A stretch of DNA of 64,000 nt from assembly GCF_002896875.1 (NCBI RefSeq), contig NZ_CP023278.1, positions 4,224,501 through 4,288,500 on the forward strand, given 5' to 3'. Shown one piece after another: positions 29,152-38,738 of the stretch. The notes below the pieces were generated by a model that was not told the DNA's origin, did no database searches, and worked only from the letters and a program-made list of their open reading frames with translations. The DNA is from Nostoc sp. CENA543 (GTDB lineage: Bacteria > Cyanobacteriota > Cyanobacteriia > Cyanobacteriales > Nostocaceae). The position numbers and the translations under genes are program-made. Each line of letters starts with the position of its first letter. Positions within the stretch are counted from its first letter, which is position 1.

Positions 29152-30129
29152 AGCTGAACTACCTCTCTAATGTTGAACGGTTTCATATGCCATATGTTAT
29201 GAATAACTAAATAATTTGAACCAGGATTTTGACTGAAAATCTAGTGGTTGTCTTGACATTTTTGCACTCATTAGTTACTTGTCTTTCTTTTAATATTTGT
29301 CACGAGCATACGCTACTCCAAGATCAAACGAAGCTAGCCAAGGTTTATACGTCTTCTAAAGTAGCCAGAGATTGTTGACTCTTGAGGTGACTTAGTTGCT
29401 TCCTGCTGTCCACAGTTTCGGGGGTACATGAAGTAGAGCCAGAGCCATGTGCGTCTATGGGACTTGTTCCGAATTCCAGTAGTTGCTTGAAATCAAAGCA
29501 AGGGAACTTCTGAATAATGCGATTTTCAGCTTTTGAGTGTATTTAAAGTTACAACGAATATGCACTCTCTAATTTAAGCTTTTCTTCTCTTAATGCCTAA
29601 ACTTATTACCAACCCATGCCAACTCAAAATTCACTCATGAAAATTTTAATTTAACGTATCAGCTTCGATTTTCATAATATTCAAGGCTGTAGTATGGCGT
29701 AATCATACATTGATTTACTATTGACGAGTTAATAACAGTAATTATTAATTATTCTCCATAGCGTACCTCAATAGTTTGTGAGAGGCAAAATACCTAGAAA
29801 GATTGTATGGCATAAGTTATGACTGTCCAATGTGACACAATATTTCAACACTTATAATGTACATTCTCGCCGCAGACATCATAAAGATAATAAATAATCT
29901 TTATGATAATTTTAATAAAATATTTAAGTATATGTATAAAACATGTGTATTCTTAATGACACATAATGATTTACTTTACTTTGCAATAACAGCGTGATAT
30001 TTTCGTAGGTTAGCAGAGTTAAAGATTTAAAAAAATATCAAACTGGTATAGACACCTGAGTTCTTACATTGAATTGGTGTAACCTAACCGTTATTTAGAA
30101 GACTGCAATATAGAAAAATCAATATAGAT
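29152..30129. other. Long divergent intergenic region
   Basis: About 980 bp between divergently transcribed genes, mostly AT-rich. On the minus strand 29348-29542 is open for 65 codons with protein-like composition but no ATG, GTG or TTG (see findings). Nothing else is recognisable. Promoters for both flanking genes should be here, but I cannot place them. Confidence 0.45.
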
Positions 30130-31470
30130 ATGACATCTTTAAAGAAGCTTGTTATTCGTGGAACAATTTGGACAATAGCAGGATATGGAAGCAGCCAAAT
30201 CTTGCGCTTCGGTAGCAACTTAATTTTAACCCGCCTGCTCATACCAGAGTTATTTGGTTTGATGGCTGTAGTGAATACCTTAAGAGTTGGTATAGAACTC
30301 TTTTCAGACATCGGCATTTCTCAAGTTATTGTTAATAGTAAGCGTGGCGATGAGCAAGTGTTCCTAAACACAGCTTGGACATTAGCAATAATCCGTGGTT
30401 TTGCTATTTGGTTATTTTGCTTGCTGTTGACCTGGCCAATGGCTAGGTTTTATAATGATGAGCGTCTACTGTGGTTAATTCCTGTAGTCGGATTATCTTC
30501 AGTTATTGACGGATTTGCTTCTACTAATACACATACTCTTCAGCGACGCATAGATTTAGCTAAATATACCTTGTTTAATCTCATATTACAAATACTGGGA
30601 CTATTGACCTTGATTATTTTGGCTTATTGGCAACGCAATATCACAGCTTTAGCTATGGGCGTAGTTTTGGGTTCAGTATATTACATGAGTGGCAGCTATT
30701 TTTTGATACCAGGGAAAGTCAATCGTTTTGCCTGGGACCAAAATGCAGCTGATGAAATCTTATCTTTTGGTAAATGGATGTTTTTAGCATCAGGTATGGC
30801 ATTTTTAAATGAGCAAGCCGATCGCTTAATTCTGGGCAAATTACTTTCATTTGGAATGTTAGGTGTTTACACAGTAGCCTATTCTCTAGCAAGTATTCCT
30901 CGTGAAATCATTAAGACTCTCAGCCATAGAGTGATTTTTCCAGCCATTTCCAGTCAAGTTGACTTACCACGCCCAGTCTTACGAAGTAAAGTTCTTCAAC
31001 AACGTCAGTTTATATTACTGGGGTTTGCTATTGTTTTGGCTATTTTAGTGACTACTGGGGATCAAGTAATTGCATCACTTTATGACAAAAGGTATAAAGA
31101 AGCTACTTGGATGATGCCTATCTTATGCTCTGGTATTTGGATTTCGGTGTTATTTCATAGTATGAACCCTGCACTATTAGCAGTTGGCAAAGCTGTTTAT
31201 TCAGCCCAAAGTAATCTAGCGGGATTTTTGATGATTCTTGTGGGATTACCCTTAGCATTTTTCCATTTTGGTACAGTTGGTGCAATTATTTTGATTGCAC
31301 TGAGTGATTCACCACTATATATAGTCAGTATTTTTGGACTACACAAAGAAGAACTACTTGGTATATCTCAAGATATACTCATGACTGGCTTTTTTATAGT
31401 TATTTTGAGTCTATTTATTATCATCAGATATTCTTTAGGATTTGGAACACCCATTCAAGGGTTAATCTAG
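30130..31470 (+). CDS. Wzx-like lipid-linked oligosaccharide flippase
   Basis: A 446-residue polytopic protein of the MOP superfamily polysaccharide-biosynthesis branch. Seen: N-terminal LVIRGTIWTIAGYGSSQILRFGSNLILTR-like amphipathic start, ELFGLMAVVNTLRVGIELFSDIGI, and LNEQADRLILGKLLSFGMLG near residue 230-250, a characteristic segment of Wzx/RfbX relatives; about 12 helices. It should flip the undecaprenyl-linked repeat unit across the membrane, complementing the Wzy- and Wzc-like proteins of the locus. A GH74-like gene converges on it, 175 nt away. Confidence 0.92.
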   Translation: MTSLKKLVIRGTIWTIAGYGSSQILRFGSNLILTRLLIPELFGLMAVVNTLRVGIELFSDIGISQVIVNSKRGDEQVFLNTAWTLAIIRGFAIWLFCLLLTWPMARFYNDERLLWLIPVVGLSSVIDGFASTNTHTLQRRIDLAKYTLFNLILQILGLLTLIILAYWQRNITALAMGVVLGSVYYMSGSYFLIPGKVNRFAWDQNAADEILSFGKWMFLASGMAFLNEQADRLILGKLLSFGMLGVYTVAYSLASIPREIIKTLSHRVIFPAISSQVDLPRPVLRSKVLQQRQFILLGFAIVLAILVTTGDQVIASLYDKRYKEATWMMPILCSGIWISVLFHSMNPALLAVGKAVYSAQSNLAGFLMILVGLPLAFFHFGTVGAIILIALSDSPLYIVSIFGLHKEELLGISQDILMTGFFIVILSLFIIIRYSLGFGTPIQGLI

Positions 31471-31645
31471 AATATATTTTGGCTCAAATTAGTCAATATA
31501 GAAGTAGACTACCAAACTTTTATACTCAGTAGTCTACCTCTATAGAGAAGCTATTCAAAAATCGAACTGGCAATTCCAAAGGTACTGTTTTTCTCTTGTC
31601 CAAATCCACTACTTGCAAGCAGGTATTGGACTTGGTTGATTATTC

Positions 31646-34165
31646 TTAAGGTACAGTTGTCTCTCCCATCATCAAACCACGACCTGTCAGTGCTACATAG
31701 ACTAGATTAGGCGATCGCATATCCCCTTCCATATGAGTAATTCCAGGGAATTGCAACACATTCGGATCGCTAATCTGAATCCAGCTTTGTCCCATATTTT
31801 CAGACTTGTACATAGTGTCTTTAGTCGCACCACCAACACGACCGAAAATATAGATGTTAGGGTTGGTGTCAGAAGAGCCTTTGCCAAAAGTTATGTACTC
31901 ACAACTATCTACTGATGGGATCGTCGCAAAAGTTTTGCCACCATCTGTAGAACGATATAATTTATTTCCGGTGCCTTCTTGCGGATTGCGAGCAAAACTC
32001 ATCCATACATCGCCTGTTTTTGTAGGATTGGGAACTATTGTGGGACGAATCTTCCATGTAGGAAGAGTTCCAGATGCTCCCTTTCTCCAATTAGCACCAC
32101 CATCTACACTGTAATAAAATGTCCAACCGTCATAGTAATAGAATGTCTTTCCTTGTGGGTCTTGACGGTCTGCTGCTAATATATAGCTGCTTAACCAGGG
32201 AGAGATAGTATTAGGCCAAGACTTGGGTAATGCGGTGTAATGTGTGTGATCATTGTTGTAAGGATCATAAGGCACAGGTGCTGGCGGATGATCTATGTTA
32301 TAGGTCAGCTTCCAAGTTCTACCCCCGTCAGTAGTATAGTGTGGCCAAGTTCCCCAACTAGGAGCCCAAACCATATTTTGTGGGTTGGTTGGGGACATAG
32401 CTATTTGACCTCCCACTGGTGTCACTAGTTCTTGTCCAGATTTGTCCCACTTCCACATCGTCTCCGAAGGAACAGAATCAAAAGCTCGCCAAGTTCGACC
32501 ATTATCTTGAGTTATGCCATGTATAGGCCAAAAACCCTGCCATTGGTGGAAACCTACGAATGCTGCATAGTCGGGATTCTTATAAGAGTAGTCCAAACCT
32601 GTAGCACCAGAAACGTGGGGAAACGGTGATGGATAAACGCGCCAATCAGGATTTGCCCACGTATATGCTGGGTTGACAGGTATATTGGTAGGATTAAAAT
32701 GAGCAGTTGGTACTTGATTGCGGTCTTCATGACGGAAGCCAATCATATCCTGTACCGCACTCAATAGATCAGCTCCTCCCAATGCTTTGGGCTTGGGCGG
32801 AACGCGCACCATGTTAGAATCCAGTTCTTCCAAATTGTTCATCAACCATTTGTAAGTCGGGTTAGTAACAGTTACATCGTCAGTGCGTGCGACTCCAAAG
32901 CCATTTGTCCACCAAACTTGTTTGGCATTACTGGGATCAATGGTTATTGAAGATCCCATCGTGCCAGCATGCGACTGATAGTACGGAGGAGCAGAGGCAT
33001 TGACTGGATCTTGGGGATAGTTAGGATCATAAGCACCCATATACATAGTTTGCTTAGTCCAGTTACTACCACCATTGGTTGAGCGATATACATATCGATC
33101 AGAAATTGCCATAACTGTGTTTGGCTGATCTCTTTGCACCATCACAGCCGCATAAGTTCTACTAGTACCATCAGGGGTGATATTAGACCATGTACCATTT
33201 TTGTATTTTTGAACAGAACCAGTATTAGTATCCCAATTAGTAGAACTAACATACAAAGTTCCATCAGACGCGACTACAGCACGTCCTGGGCTTCTACCTC
33301 CACCAATATTAGTCCAAGATACACCACCGTTAGTGCTGCACCAAACACCACTGCCATGAACTCCTACATATATTTTTTGGCTGGGTTGAGTTGATGTACC
33401 ACTAGTTTTGTCAAAGGCTACAAAAGTAAAACCTGGAATGTTAGGGTTGTCAGAACCATCAACATTTTTATATTTTGGCAGGCTACTAGGAGCGGGTAAT
33501 CCACCTGATACTTGAGTCCATGTTGTTGAAGAGGTTTTTTTCCAAAGGCCATTTCTGCGAGAAGCAAAATAAATTACGCCTGAATTGTTGGGGTCAACTG
33601 CTAACCTCTCACCTGTATCTGTACGGTAATCTTGGTTAGGTCCAACGAATACATTTTTGCTCCCTAGACCGGTTGTTTGCCAAGTGACTCCTCTATCATT
33701 GGAAACCATCACCTCCGCAGAAAAGTTATACTTCGTCATGCCATATTCTTGGTATGTCGAATTGCTCCGATTAACCACTGCATAGACCCTTTTTGAGTTT
33801 TTAGGATCAATGGCGATACTTTCTACTCCAATTCCGCCTCCAGAAAAGTTGGAATCAAACTTATCCATTAGAGGGAGCCATCTATTGTTGGCAAAGTCAA
33901 ATCGATAGAGACCACCAACATCTGTGCGAATGTAGACATCATAGGGTGATAACGGCGAGATGACCAAACCAGTTACATAGCCCATGCCCTGAATATTCAC
34001 ATTCTTCCAACTAAATAAGGACGATGCGACTGATTGCGCGCATACTACAGGGCTAAATGTAGAACTTGATAAAATTGATACTGTTAATCCTGTTAATCCA
34101 TACAAAAGTAGGCGTTGAAACTTTCTTCTGGAAAGTGCTAAACCTAGCTGGTGACGAATATTCAT
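31646..34165 (-). CDS. Tat-exported GH74-like beta-propeller hydrolase
   Basis: About 839 residues from the ATG at 34165 (a GTG at 34225 would add 20). The N terminus has a twin-arginine signal, SRRKFQR at residues 12-18, a hydrophobic stretch and a probable cut after VCA. The rest is made of Asp-box repeats (for example SNDRGVTW, STNGGVSW, TTDGGRTW, SVDGGANW, STDGGKTF) as in GH74 xyloglucanases, which are two seven-bladed propellers. The two GH74 catalytic aspartates appear kept: Asp82 in RTDVGG and Asp473 in AVQDMIGFRHED, although the usual GDxGG around the second is altered. It may trim or release the polysaccharide made by this locus; xyloglucan itself is an unlikely natural substrate. 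Confidence 0.85.
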   Translation of the reverse strand: MNIRHQLGLALSRRKFQRLLLYGLTGLTVSILSSSTFSPVVCAQSVASSLFSWKNVNIQGMGYVTGLVISPLSPYDVYIRTDVGGLYRFDFANNRWLPLMDKFDSNFSGGGIGVESIAIDPKNSKRVYAVVNRSNSTYQEYGMTKYNFSAEVMVSNDRGVTWQTTGLGSKNVFVGPNQDYRTDTGERLAVDPNNSGVIYFASRRNGLWKKTSSTTWTQVSGGLPAPSSLPKYKNVDGSDNPNIPGFTFVAFDKTSGTSTQPSQKIYVGVHGSGVWCSTNGGVSWTNIGGGRSPGRAVVASDGTLYVSSTNWDTNTGSVQKYKNGTWSNITPDGTSRTYAAVMVQRDQPNTVMAISDRYVYRSTNGGSNWTKQTMYMGAYDPNYPQDPVNASAPPYYQSHAGTMGSSITIDPSNAKQVWWTNGFGVARTDDVTVTNPTYKWLMNNLEELDSNMVRVPPKPKALGGADLLSAVQDMIGFRHEDRNQVPTAHFNPTNIPVNPAYTWANPDWRVYPSPFPHVSGATGLDYSYKNPDYAAFVGFHQWQGFWPIHGITQDNGRTWRAFDSVPSETMWKWDKSGQELVTPVGGQIAMSPTNPQNMVWAPSWGTWPHYTTDGGRTWKLTYNIDHPPAPVPYDPYNNDHTHYTALPKSWPNTISPWLSSYILAADRQDPQGKTFYYYDGWTFYYSVDGGANWRKGASGTLPTWKIRPTIVPNPTKTGDVWMSFARNPQEGTGNKLYRSTDGGKTFATIPSVDSCEYITFGKGSSDTNPNIYIFGRVGGATKDTMYKSENMGQSWIQISDPNVLQFPGITHMEGDMRSPNLVYVALTGRGLMMGETTVP

Positions 34166-34225
34166 GTTTTCTAGCACGAGTTGTAAGGGACTGGAAAATA
34201 GGGAAATCTTTTCAACAAACAGCAC

Positions 34226-35002
34226 AGAACCCAGCCAAATAGCTTATAAATTTAAGCTTTCATTTGGCTTAGATTCAGCAATCTTTACTAAGTTTTGACT
34301 TGTAAAGTTTTAATCCAACTCTAACTTCCATATAAAAGGAATATCAAGTTGGAAAAGATGATGTCTGTGTATGGTTTTGTCCTTAGATAAAGACCAGATA
34401 AAGAAGTATCTACTACTGAGTAATTCGTTAATCAAATTGTTGTCTTTAATCTACTAATACACTTACAAAAATATATGTCAACTGACATTATTACGTATGA
34501 GAAAGAAGACTAATTTACTAATTTATCAGCGTATTAATACTTATAAAAGCTTAATAACGACGAGATAAATTTAAGATTTGACACTTTTTGATTAAGCAGG
34601 TACTCATTAGTTTTGGCACAATTCCAAACAAAAATGATTTTGCTTTTTTCAGCAACTGAGGTTTTGGCAATTGGCAGCTTGATGATTGGACTCTAGGATG
34701 CCATAAATCGTTTTGTCGAAATCATTCACAATGCTCCTCAACACATTTCAGCTGTTTTGGCATAACAATAATAGCTCATTTGTGAATAAAATATAAAGAC
34801 AATCTAAAGAAAATTAGAATTAATGATGTATTCTTTCCTGAAATCCTCTGGAAGTAAGTACGGGAAGTACATTTGCTCTTGACAGATAGCTATGCGAACT
34901 CTTATCTATTTCATCAACTAGACATCTGTGACAGCTAATACGCAAAAAGATTGTATTATTTTATACTCCATGCTCACGACTCTGGTTTTATAGCAGTCAG
35001 AG
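34226..35002. other. AT-rich intergenic region, nothing recognised
   Basis: About 780 bp upstream of the GH74-like gene and downstream of the oxygenase gene. No open frame, RNA structure or repeat stands out on either strand. Confidence 0.5.
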
Positions 35003-35824
35003 TTATTTTCTATAGAAGTGAGGTTTTTTGAGTTTATTTTTAAAAATCTTCCGCACTATATTCCGTAAAGTAGCGTCTCCTCGTAAGACGACATCTCTGA
35101 GTTGTTGTTCTGGACGACCCCGAAAAGAAGTGACGTGATAATATTTTTCAGGTGTGGCTGGTGTTGGCGAGAAGTAATAGTTGGATACACAACAACGCCG
35201 GCCGTGATGATTAATCGGACTAACAGAGTGTAAAGAAGTTCGATTTGTCACCATAATCACTAGGCGATTAAATTTACTGTGGATAGTTCTAGCAGGTTGT
35301 TTTAACCCTCGATCCCAAAGTTCTAAGTTACCACCATAACTTTCTTGCCAATCAGGAGTTACGTAATACAGTAAGTTCAGAACTCGATAGTTTTTAATAT
35401 CTTTATCATGGGAATTATCCAAATGGGGATTGAGAAAGCAACCGTATTCCATTAGGCTAAAACCGGCAGCATACAGATATTCATCCGCCATGAGTTTTTC
35501 AAAGTCTGTGATGTCTGCGATTAAATCTACAATTCTGTTGTCCTGGAAGGCATAAATTATCTCTTCCAGAATTGGATTATATTTATTCAATTGGATGCCT
35601 ACATATTTATGTTCTCTGATATCTTTTAGCTGTAATAATTCCTCTTTATTAGGAAAGGCTTTATAGATTTCAATAACCTCGTCTTCATTTAATAAATTGT
35701 CTATATAGCAACTATTGATCCTGTCAGGAATGGCAAATTCTTCTTTTAAAACTGATTTATATGTTGTGAGCTGATTTAAAATTTGCTCTGCATAATAATT
35801 GCGTAAATCTTGTTTTTGTAGCAT
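35003..35824 (-). CDS. 2OG-Fe(II) oxygenase, prolyl-hydroxylase-like
   Basis: A 273-residue double-stranded beta-helix dioxygenase. Seen: the iron ligands His134 and Asp136 in NPHLDNS, distal His199 in SLHSV, and an Arg at 209/210 in the RRCCVSNYYF strand that would bind 2-oxoglutarate. The sequence YGGNLELWD is also typical of the prolyl-4-hydroxylase-like group. Bacterial relatives next to glycosyltransferases hydroxylate small molecules, peptides or sugars. Here it could act on the NRPS-derived residue or a sugar, but distance (25 kb) makes this a guess. It is a monocistronic minus-strand gene. Confidence 0.9.
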   Translation of the reverse strand: MLQKQDLRNYYAEQILNQLTTYKSVLKEEFAIPDRINSCYIDNLLNEDEVIEIYKAFPNKEELLQLKDIREHKYVGIQLNKYNPILEEIIYAFQDNRIVDLIADITDFEKLMADEYLYAAGFSLMEYGCFLNPHLDNSHDKDIKNYRVLNLLYYVTPDWQESYGGNLELWDRGLKQPARTIHSKFNRLVIMVTNRTSLHSVSPINHHGRRCCVSNYYFSPTPATPEKYYHVTSFRGRPEQQLRDVVLRGDATLRNIVRKIFKNKLKKPHFYRK

Positions 35825-36131
35825 TTGCGTTCTATTTTAGGTTTTTTAAAGATAATTCAATTAACTATTTTGTTTTTGATTTCGACAAAACTGTGAAGTA
35901 TGAGTAATGCAATAATTCAATCTATCAATGGAGGTATTTACTTTATGAAATTATTAATCTCATTTATGTTTTTTTTGTAAACACATAGTCGGGTGCAAAT
36001 GTCAACTACGATTATACATAAAATTCTTGTTTATTTTCAATAAAGCATGGGTAATTGCAAAAACAATTTGATATATTCGTGTTGGCAACAGATAAATTAA
36101 GTAAACATACCGTTAGGTAATCAGAGACTTT
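35825..36131. other. Divergent intergenic region
   Basis: About 307 bp, AT-rich, between divergent oxygenase and methyltransferase genes. No gene or repeat seen; it should hold both promoters. Confidence 0.4.
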
Positions 36132-37028
36132 ATGTTGACCCAAACAATTAAAAACTATTTTCAGTATTTTGCCCATCCAGAAGAAATCGAAAGATGTGAT
36201 GAAGATGTTATTGTTTGCAAAATTTTCAACCCAACTCCTGCAATTCAGGCTAACAGCTACTATTTTGGGCATCCAGAATGGGGGTTAAATTACTTTGAAG
36301 CGTGTCACAGAGATGAAAAGTTTATTGAACTTTGGAGAGAAGTGATTGGTAGTTGGCAGGGCAAAATAGTTGTAGATATTGGTTGTGGCCCTGGAAATGT
36401 CTATGCGTCTTTAAAAGAGTTTTGTGGTGAACCAGAGTTATTACTTGGTGTAGATGTTTCTTTGGGGGCGTTGAAAACAGCTTCTCAACTGGGATATACA
36501 GCCATTTTGGCAGATGCTCATAATTTACCATTAAAGTCTGGGTTTGCTGATATTGTTATGTTGAATGCGTGTTTACACCATTGCGATAATATGGCTCAGG
36601 TGTTAAAGCAAGCAGCTAAGTTAGTAAAGCCTGGTGGAATTTTAATTACAGATCATGATCCGCAAAAAAGTGCTTATCAGTTTAAAGGTTTAGGTTCACT
36701 ATTATGGCAATTGCGCTTGCCAATATATCGATGTATGAAACGAGGTGGACATTCTACTGCTGAGGAACAATCTTGGGGTTTAGCAACAGAAGTACACCAC
36801 AAAGCTTGTGATGGTGTGACATCAAAAATGTTTTACGAAATGCTAGAACCTATGGGTTTTGCGGTTAAGGTTTACCCTCATAATCATCAGGTGGGTGCGG
36901 CTGCATTACAGGGCGATTATGGTAAGCCTTTTTGGAAGTATCGCGTAGCTCAAAGATTATCAGGTATAAACCCTAATTCCCCAGAGGCTGCATTATCGTT
37001 GATGTGTGTTGCAACTCGCATTAATTGA
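36132..37028 (+). CDS. Class I SAM-dependent methyltransferase
   Basis: A 298-residue methyltransferase of the UbiE/Methyltransf_11 type. Seen: motif I VVDIGCGPGNVYASL near residues 80-94, LLGVDVSLGAL with the acidic ribose-binding residue, DAHNLPLKSGFADIVMLNACLHH as motifs II-III, and KPGGILITDHDP as the following strand. No membrane helix. It lies between an oxygenase and a GT2 gene, each on the opposite strand, so it is probably transcribed alone. Target unknown; a sugar O-methylation is plausible from context. Confidence 0.9.
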   Translation: MLTQTIKNYFQYFAHPEEIERCDEDVIVCKIFNPTPAIQANSYYFGHPEWGLNYFEACHRDEKFIELWREVIGSWQGKIVVDIGCGPGNVYASLKEFCGEPELLLGVDVSLGALKTASQLGYTAILADAHNLPLKSGFADIVMLNACLHHCDNMAQVLKQAAKLVKPGGILITDHDPQKSAYQFKGLGSLLWQLRLPIYRCMKRGGHSTAEEQSWGLATEVHHKACDGVTSKMFYEMLEPMGFAVKVYPHNHQVGAAALQGDYGKPFWKYRVAQRLSGINPNSPEAALSLMCVATRIN

Positions 37029-37060
37029 TTGTTATCAAAACTAAGGGTAGAAGAATTTTT

Positions 37061-37888
37061 TTAATGATTTTTTAAGTTTTCGGCTTCGATCAACCGTATG
37101 GCGAGGATAGTCTCTGCTAAAACGCGTTGAAAAACGTAATACCAACCACGCCAACCGTCAAAAATCCAGCCTTCAACAAATAAGCAATAGATAAATACCA
37201 TCCAGGGGGCTAAAACTTTTTTTCTGCGGATACGGTCTACCCAGTCTAATTCGTTGACGGGAGTTGCTAAGATTTTTTTAGATTCTAGGACTGTGTAGCG
37301 TTCTTGCGCCCATAGCCATCTACTGAAGGGTTTGCGATCGTCATGATAGATATAAGCAGATAGTAAGGTAGATTGACCAGTTAATTGTAAAACTTGTGTG
37401 TGTCCATCATCAATATAGATGGCTTTGCTTTTTTTAAACAGGACTTGACGGGGAGGCAGAATTCTAGTGTTGCGAACGGGTTGACCAAATACACAATATT
37501 TGAATTGAGCAAAGTAGCCATCGATTTGCCCATCAACTGGTAAGGTGGCAATTTCAGAGACTAAATCATCTGTGACTAGATAATCTGCATCTAGGGAGAG
37601 TACCCAAGGAGTATGGACTTGCTCTAGACCGTAGTTCCATTGTTTGCCGTGGGTATCAAATTCACGCTGAAAGACCTGGACTTGGGGATAGGATTTGAGA
37701 ATTTCTAGGGTTGTATCAGTGCTGTAGCTATCAATAACTATAATCTTTTTTGCCCAAGTTAGGCAATCAAGGGTGCGACCAATATTGGGAGTTTCATTAT
37801 AAGTCAGAATGAGAGGAGTGATTTGCTCTAGCATAGATACATTGGTACCATCGGGATTAGACCAATTCTCTGTCGTTGGTGTTTGCAT
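37061..37888 (-). CDS. Family 2 glycosyltransferase, WaaE/KdtX-like
   Basis: A 275-residue GT-A enzyme. Seen: ITPLILTYNETPNIGRTLDCL, KKIIVIDSYSTDTT, REFDTHGKQWNYGLEQ and LSLDADYLVT with the metal-binding acidic pair. This combination is characteristic of the WaaE/KdtX subgroup (LPS core beta-1,4-glucosyltransferases). The C-terminal third ends in a WIFDGWRGWYYVFQRVLAE segment that probably sits on the membrane. It converges with the preceding methyltransferase gene (32 nt apart). Confidence 0.92.
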   Translation of the reverse strand: MQTPTTENWSNPDGTNVSMLEQITPLILTYNETPNIGRTLDCLTWAKKIIVIDSYSTDTTLEILKSYPQVQVFQREFDTHGKQWNYGLEQVHTPWVLSLDADYLVTDDLVSEIATLPVDGQIDGYFAQFKYCVFGQPVRNTRILPPRQVLFKKSKAIYIDDGHTQVLQLTGQSTLLSAYIYHDDRKPFSRWLWAQERYTVLESKKILATPVNELDWVDRIRRKKVLAPWMVFIYCLFVEGWIFDGWRGWYYVFQRVLAETILAIRLIEAENLKNH

Positions 37889-38528
37889 AGGGAATTAGAT
37901 AACTGATGCAGTTGGTGGTTTTGTGAGCGATTTACAAAAAATAGCATTACTCCTGTACAGTCAGCCATAATCTGACTTTTCACGGGATCTAAAAAACCCC
38001 TCTCCAAACCTCTCCCCTGCAAGGAGAGAGGCTTTGATTCTTGCTCCCCTTCCCTAGTAGGGAAGGGGTTGGGGGTTAGGTTTTGCGTTAACTTTTCAAC
38101 ATAACGTGAAAAGTCAGCAGCCATAATTAGTATAATTTCCATCTCAAGTGAGTTTGAACTAACTGGGGATTTTAGATGGGGAATTTTGGCTTGAAACCGT
38201 AGCGCAAGAGAAAATACGTCCTTATTTCAATCCTCCCGCTTTGCTATAGGGTTGCACTCAACACTCACTACTCAGCACTAATGAAAGTTTTGATTGCCAA
38301 ATGAATTATGCAACCTATGGATGTCATAGTTTCAAGGGTGCAATAGTTTTGATTGGGAGTGCTGCACTGACTTTGATTTGCGGTGTGAAGTGATGAAAGC
38401 ACGGGGTCTTAGTTAGTGAAGCTATGCTTTAGTCTGGGATAATTCTTAGTTTTAGGTATATTTTACTAGTTTTGGGAGAAAGACTATATTTGTAGCGATC
38501 GCAATTTTTTAGTCTTTCTCAGGAACTC
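37889..38528. other. Intergenic region with a MITE
   Basis: About 640 bp without a gene. It holds the 146-bp inverted-repeat element at 37972-38117 and a 10-bp hairpin at 38476-38520 (arms GAGAAAGACT / AGTCTTTCTC, 25-nt loop containing GCGATCGC). The rest is unremarkable. Confidence 0.5.
37962..38127. mobile_element. MITE-like element with 13-bp TIRs and 10-bp target duplication
   Basis: Terminal inverted repeats CTGACTTTTCACG (37972-37984) and CGTGAAAAGTCAG (38105-38117) are perfect. Directly outside both ends stands CAGCCATAAT (37962-37971 and 38118-38127), a 10-bp direct repeat as left by transposition. The interior (about 120 bp) encodes nothing and contains two C/G-rich hairpins built from CCTCTCC / GGAGAGG and CCCTTCCC / GGGAAGGGG words. 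It is too short for a transposase, so it would need one in trans. Confidence 0.8.
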
Positions 38529-38738
38529 TTAATTTTTTTGTTTTAAAAATCTATTGGTGCTGACTAGAACAGCAATCAGGAGAAAAAGTTGTATTTGCCA
38601 AGGTGCTAAAATCAAGCTCAAAATCAGACTCAGAATTGTAAACAGACTGATAATATAGCCGGTTTCATCGCGGCATTTTTGGGATATGTATCCTGTTGCT
38701 ATACCTGTAGCCAGAGGAATCAAAAAAAACAAGGGCAT
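38529..38738 (-). CDS. Small hypothetical membrane protein
   Basis: A 69-residue protein with two or three hydrophobic segments (about 2-17, 27-43 and 46-60) and a basic end (RFLKQKN). It has a plain ATG start and a compact, protein-like sequence. I do not recognise a family. It is encoded alone on the minus strand, divergent from tex. A 10-bp hairpin lies just downstream of its stop (38476-38520) and could end its transcript. Confidence 0.6.
   Translation of the reverse strand: MPLFFLIPLATGIATGYISQKCRDETGYIISLFTILSLILSLILAPWQIQLFLLIAVLVSTNRFLKQKN

Noticed and set aside
37828-38142. 104-codon minus-strand frame across the MITE
   Set aside because: It consists of the MITE interior and the edge of the GT2 gene; no protein-like features.
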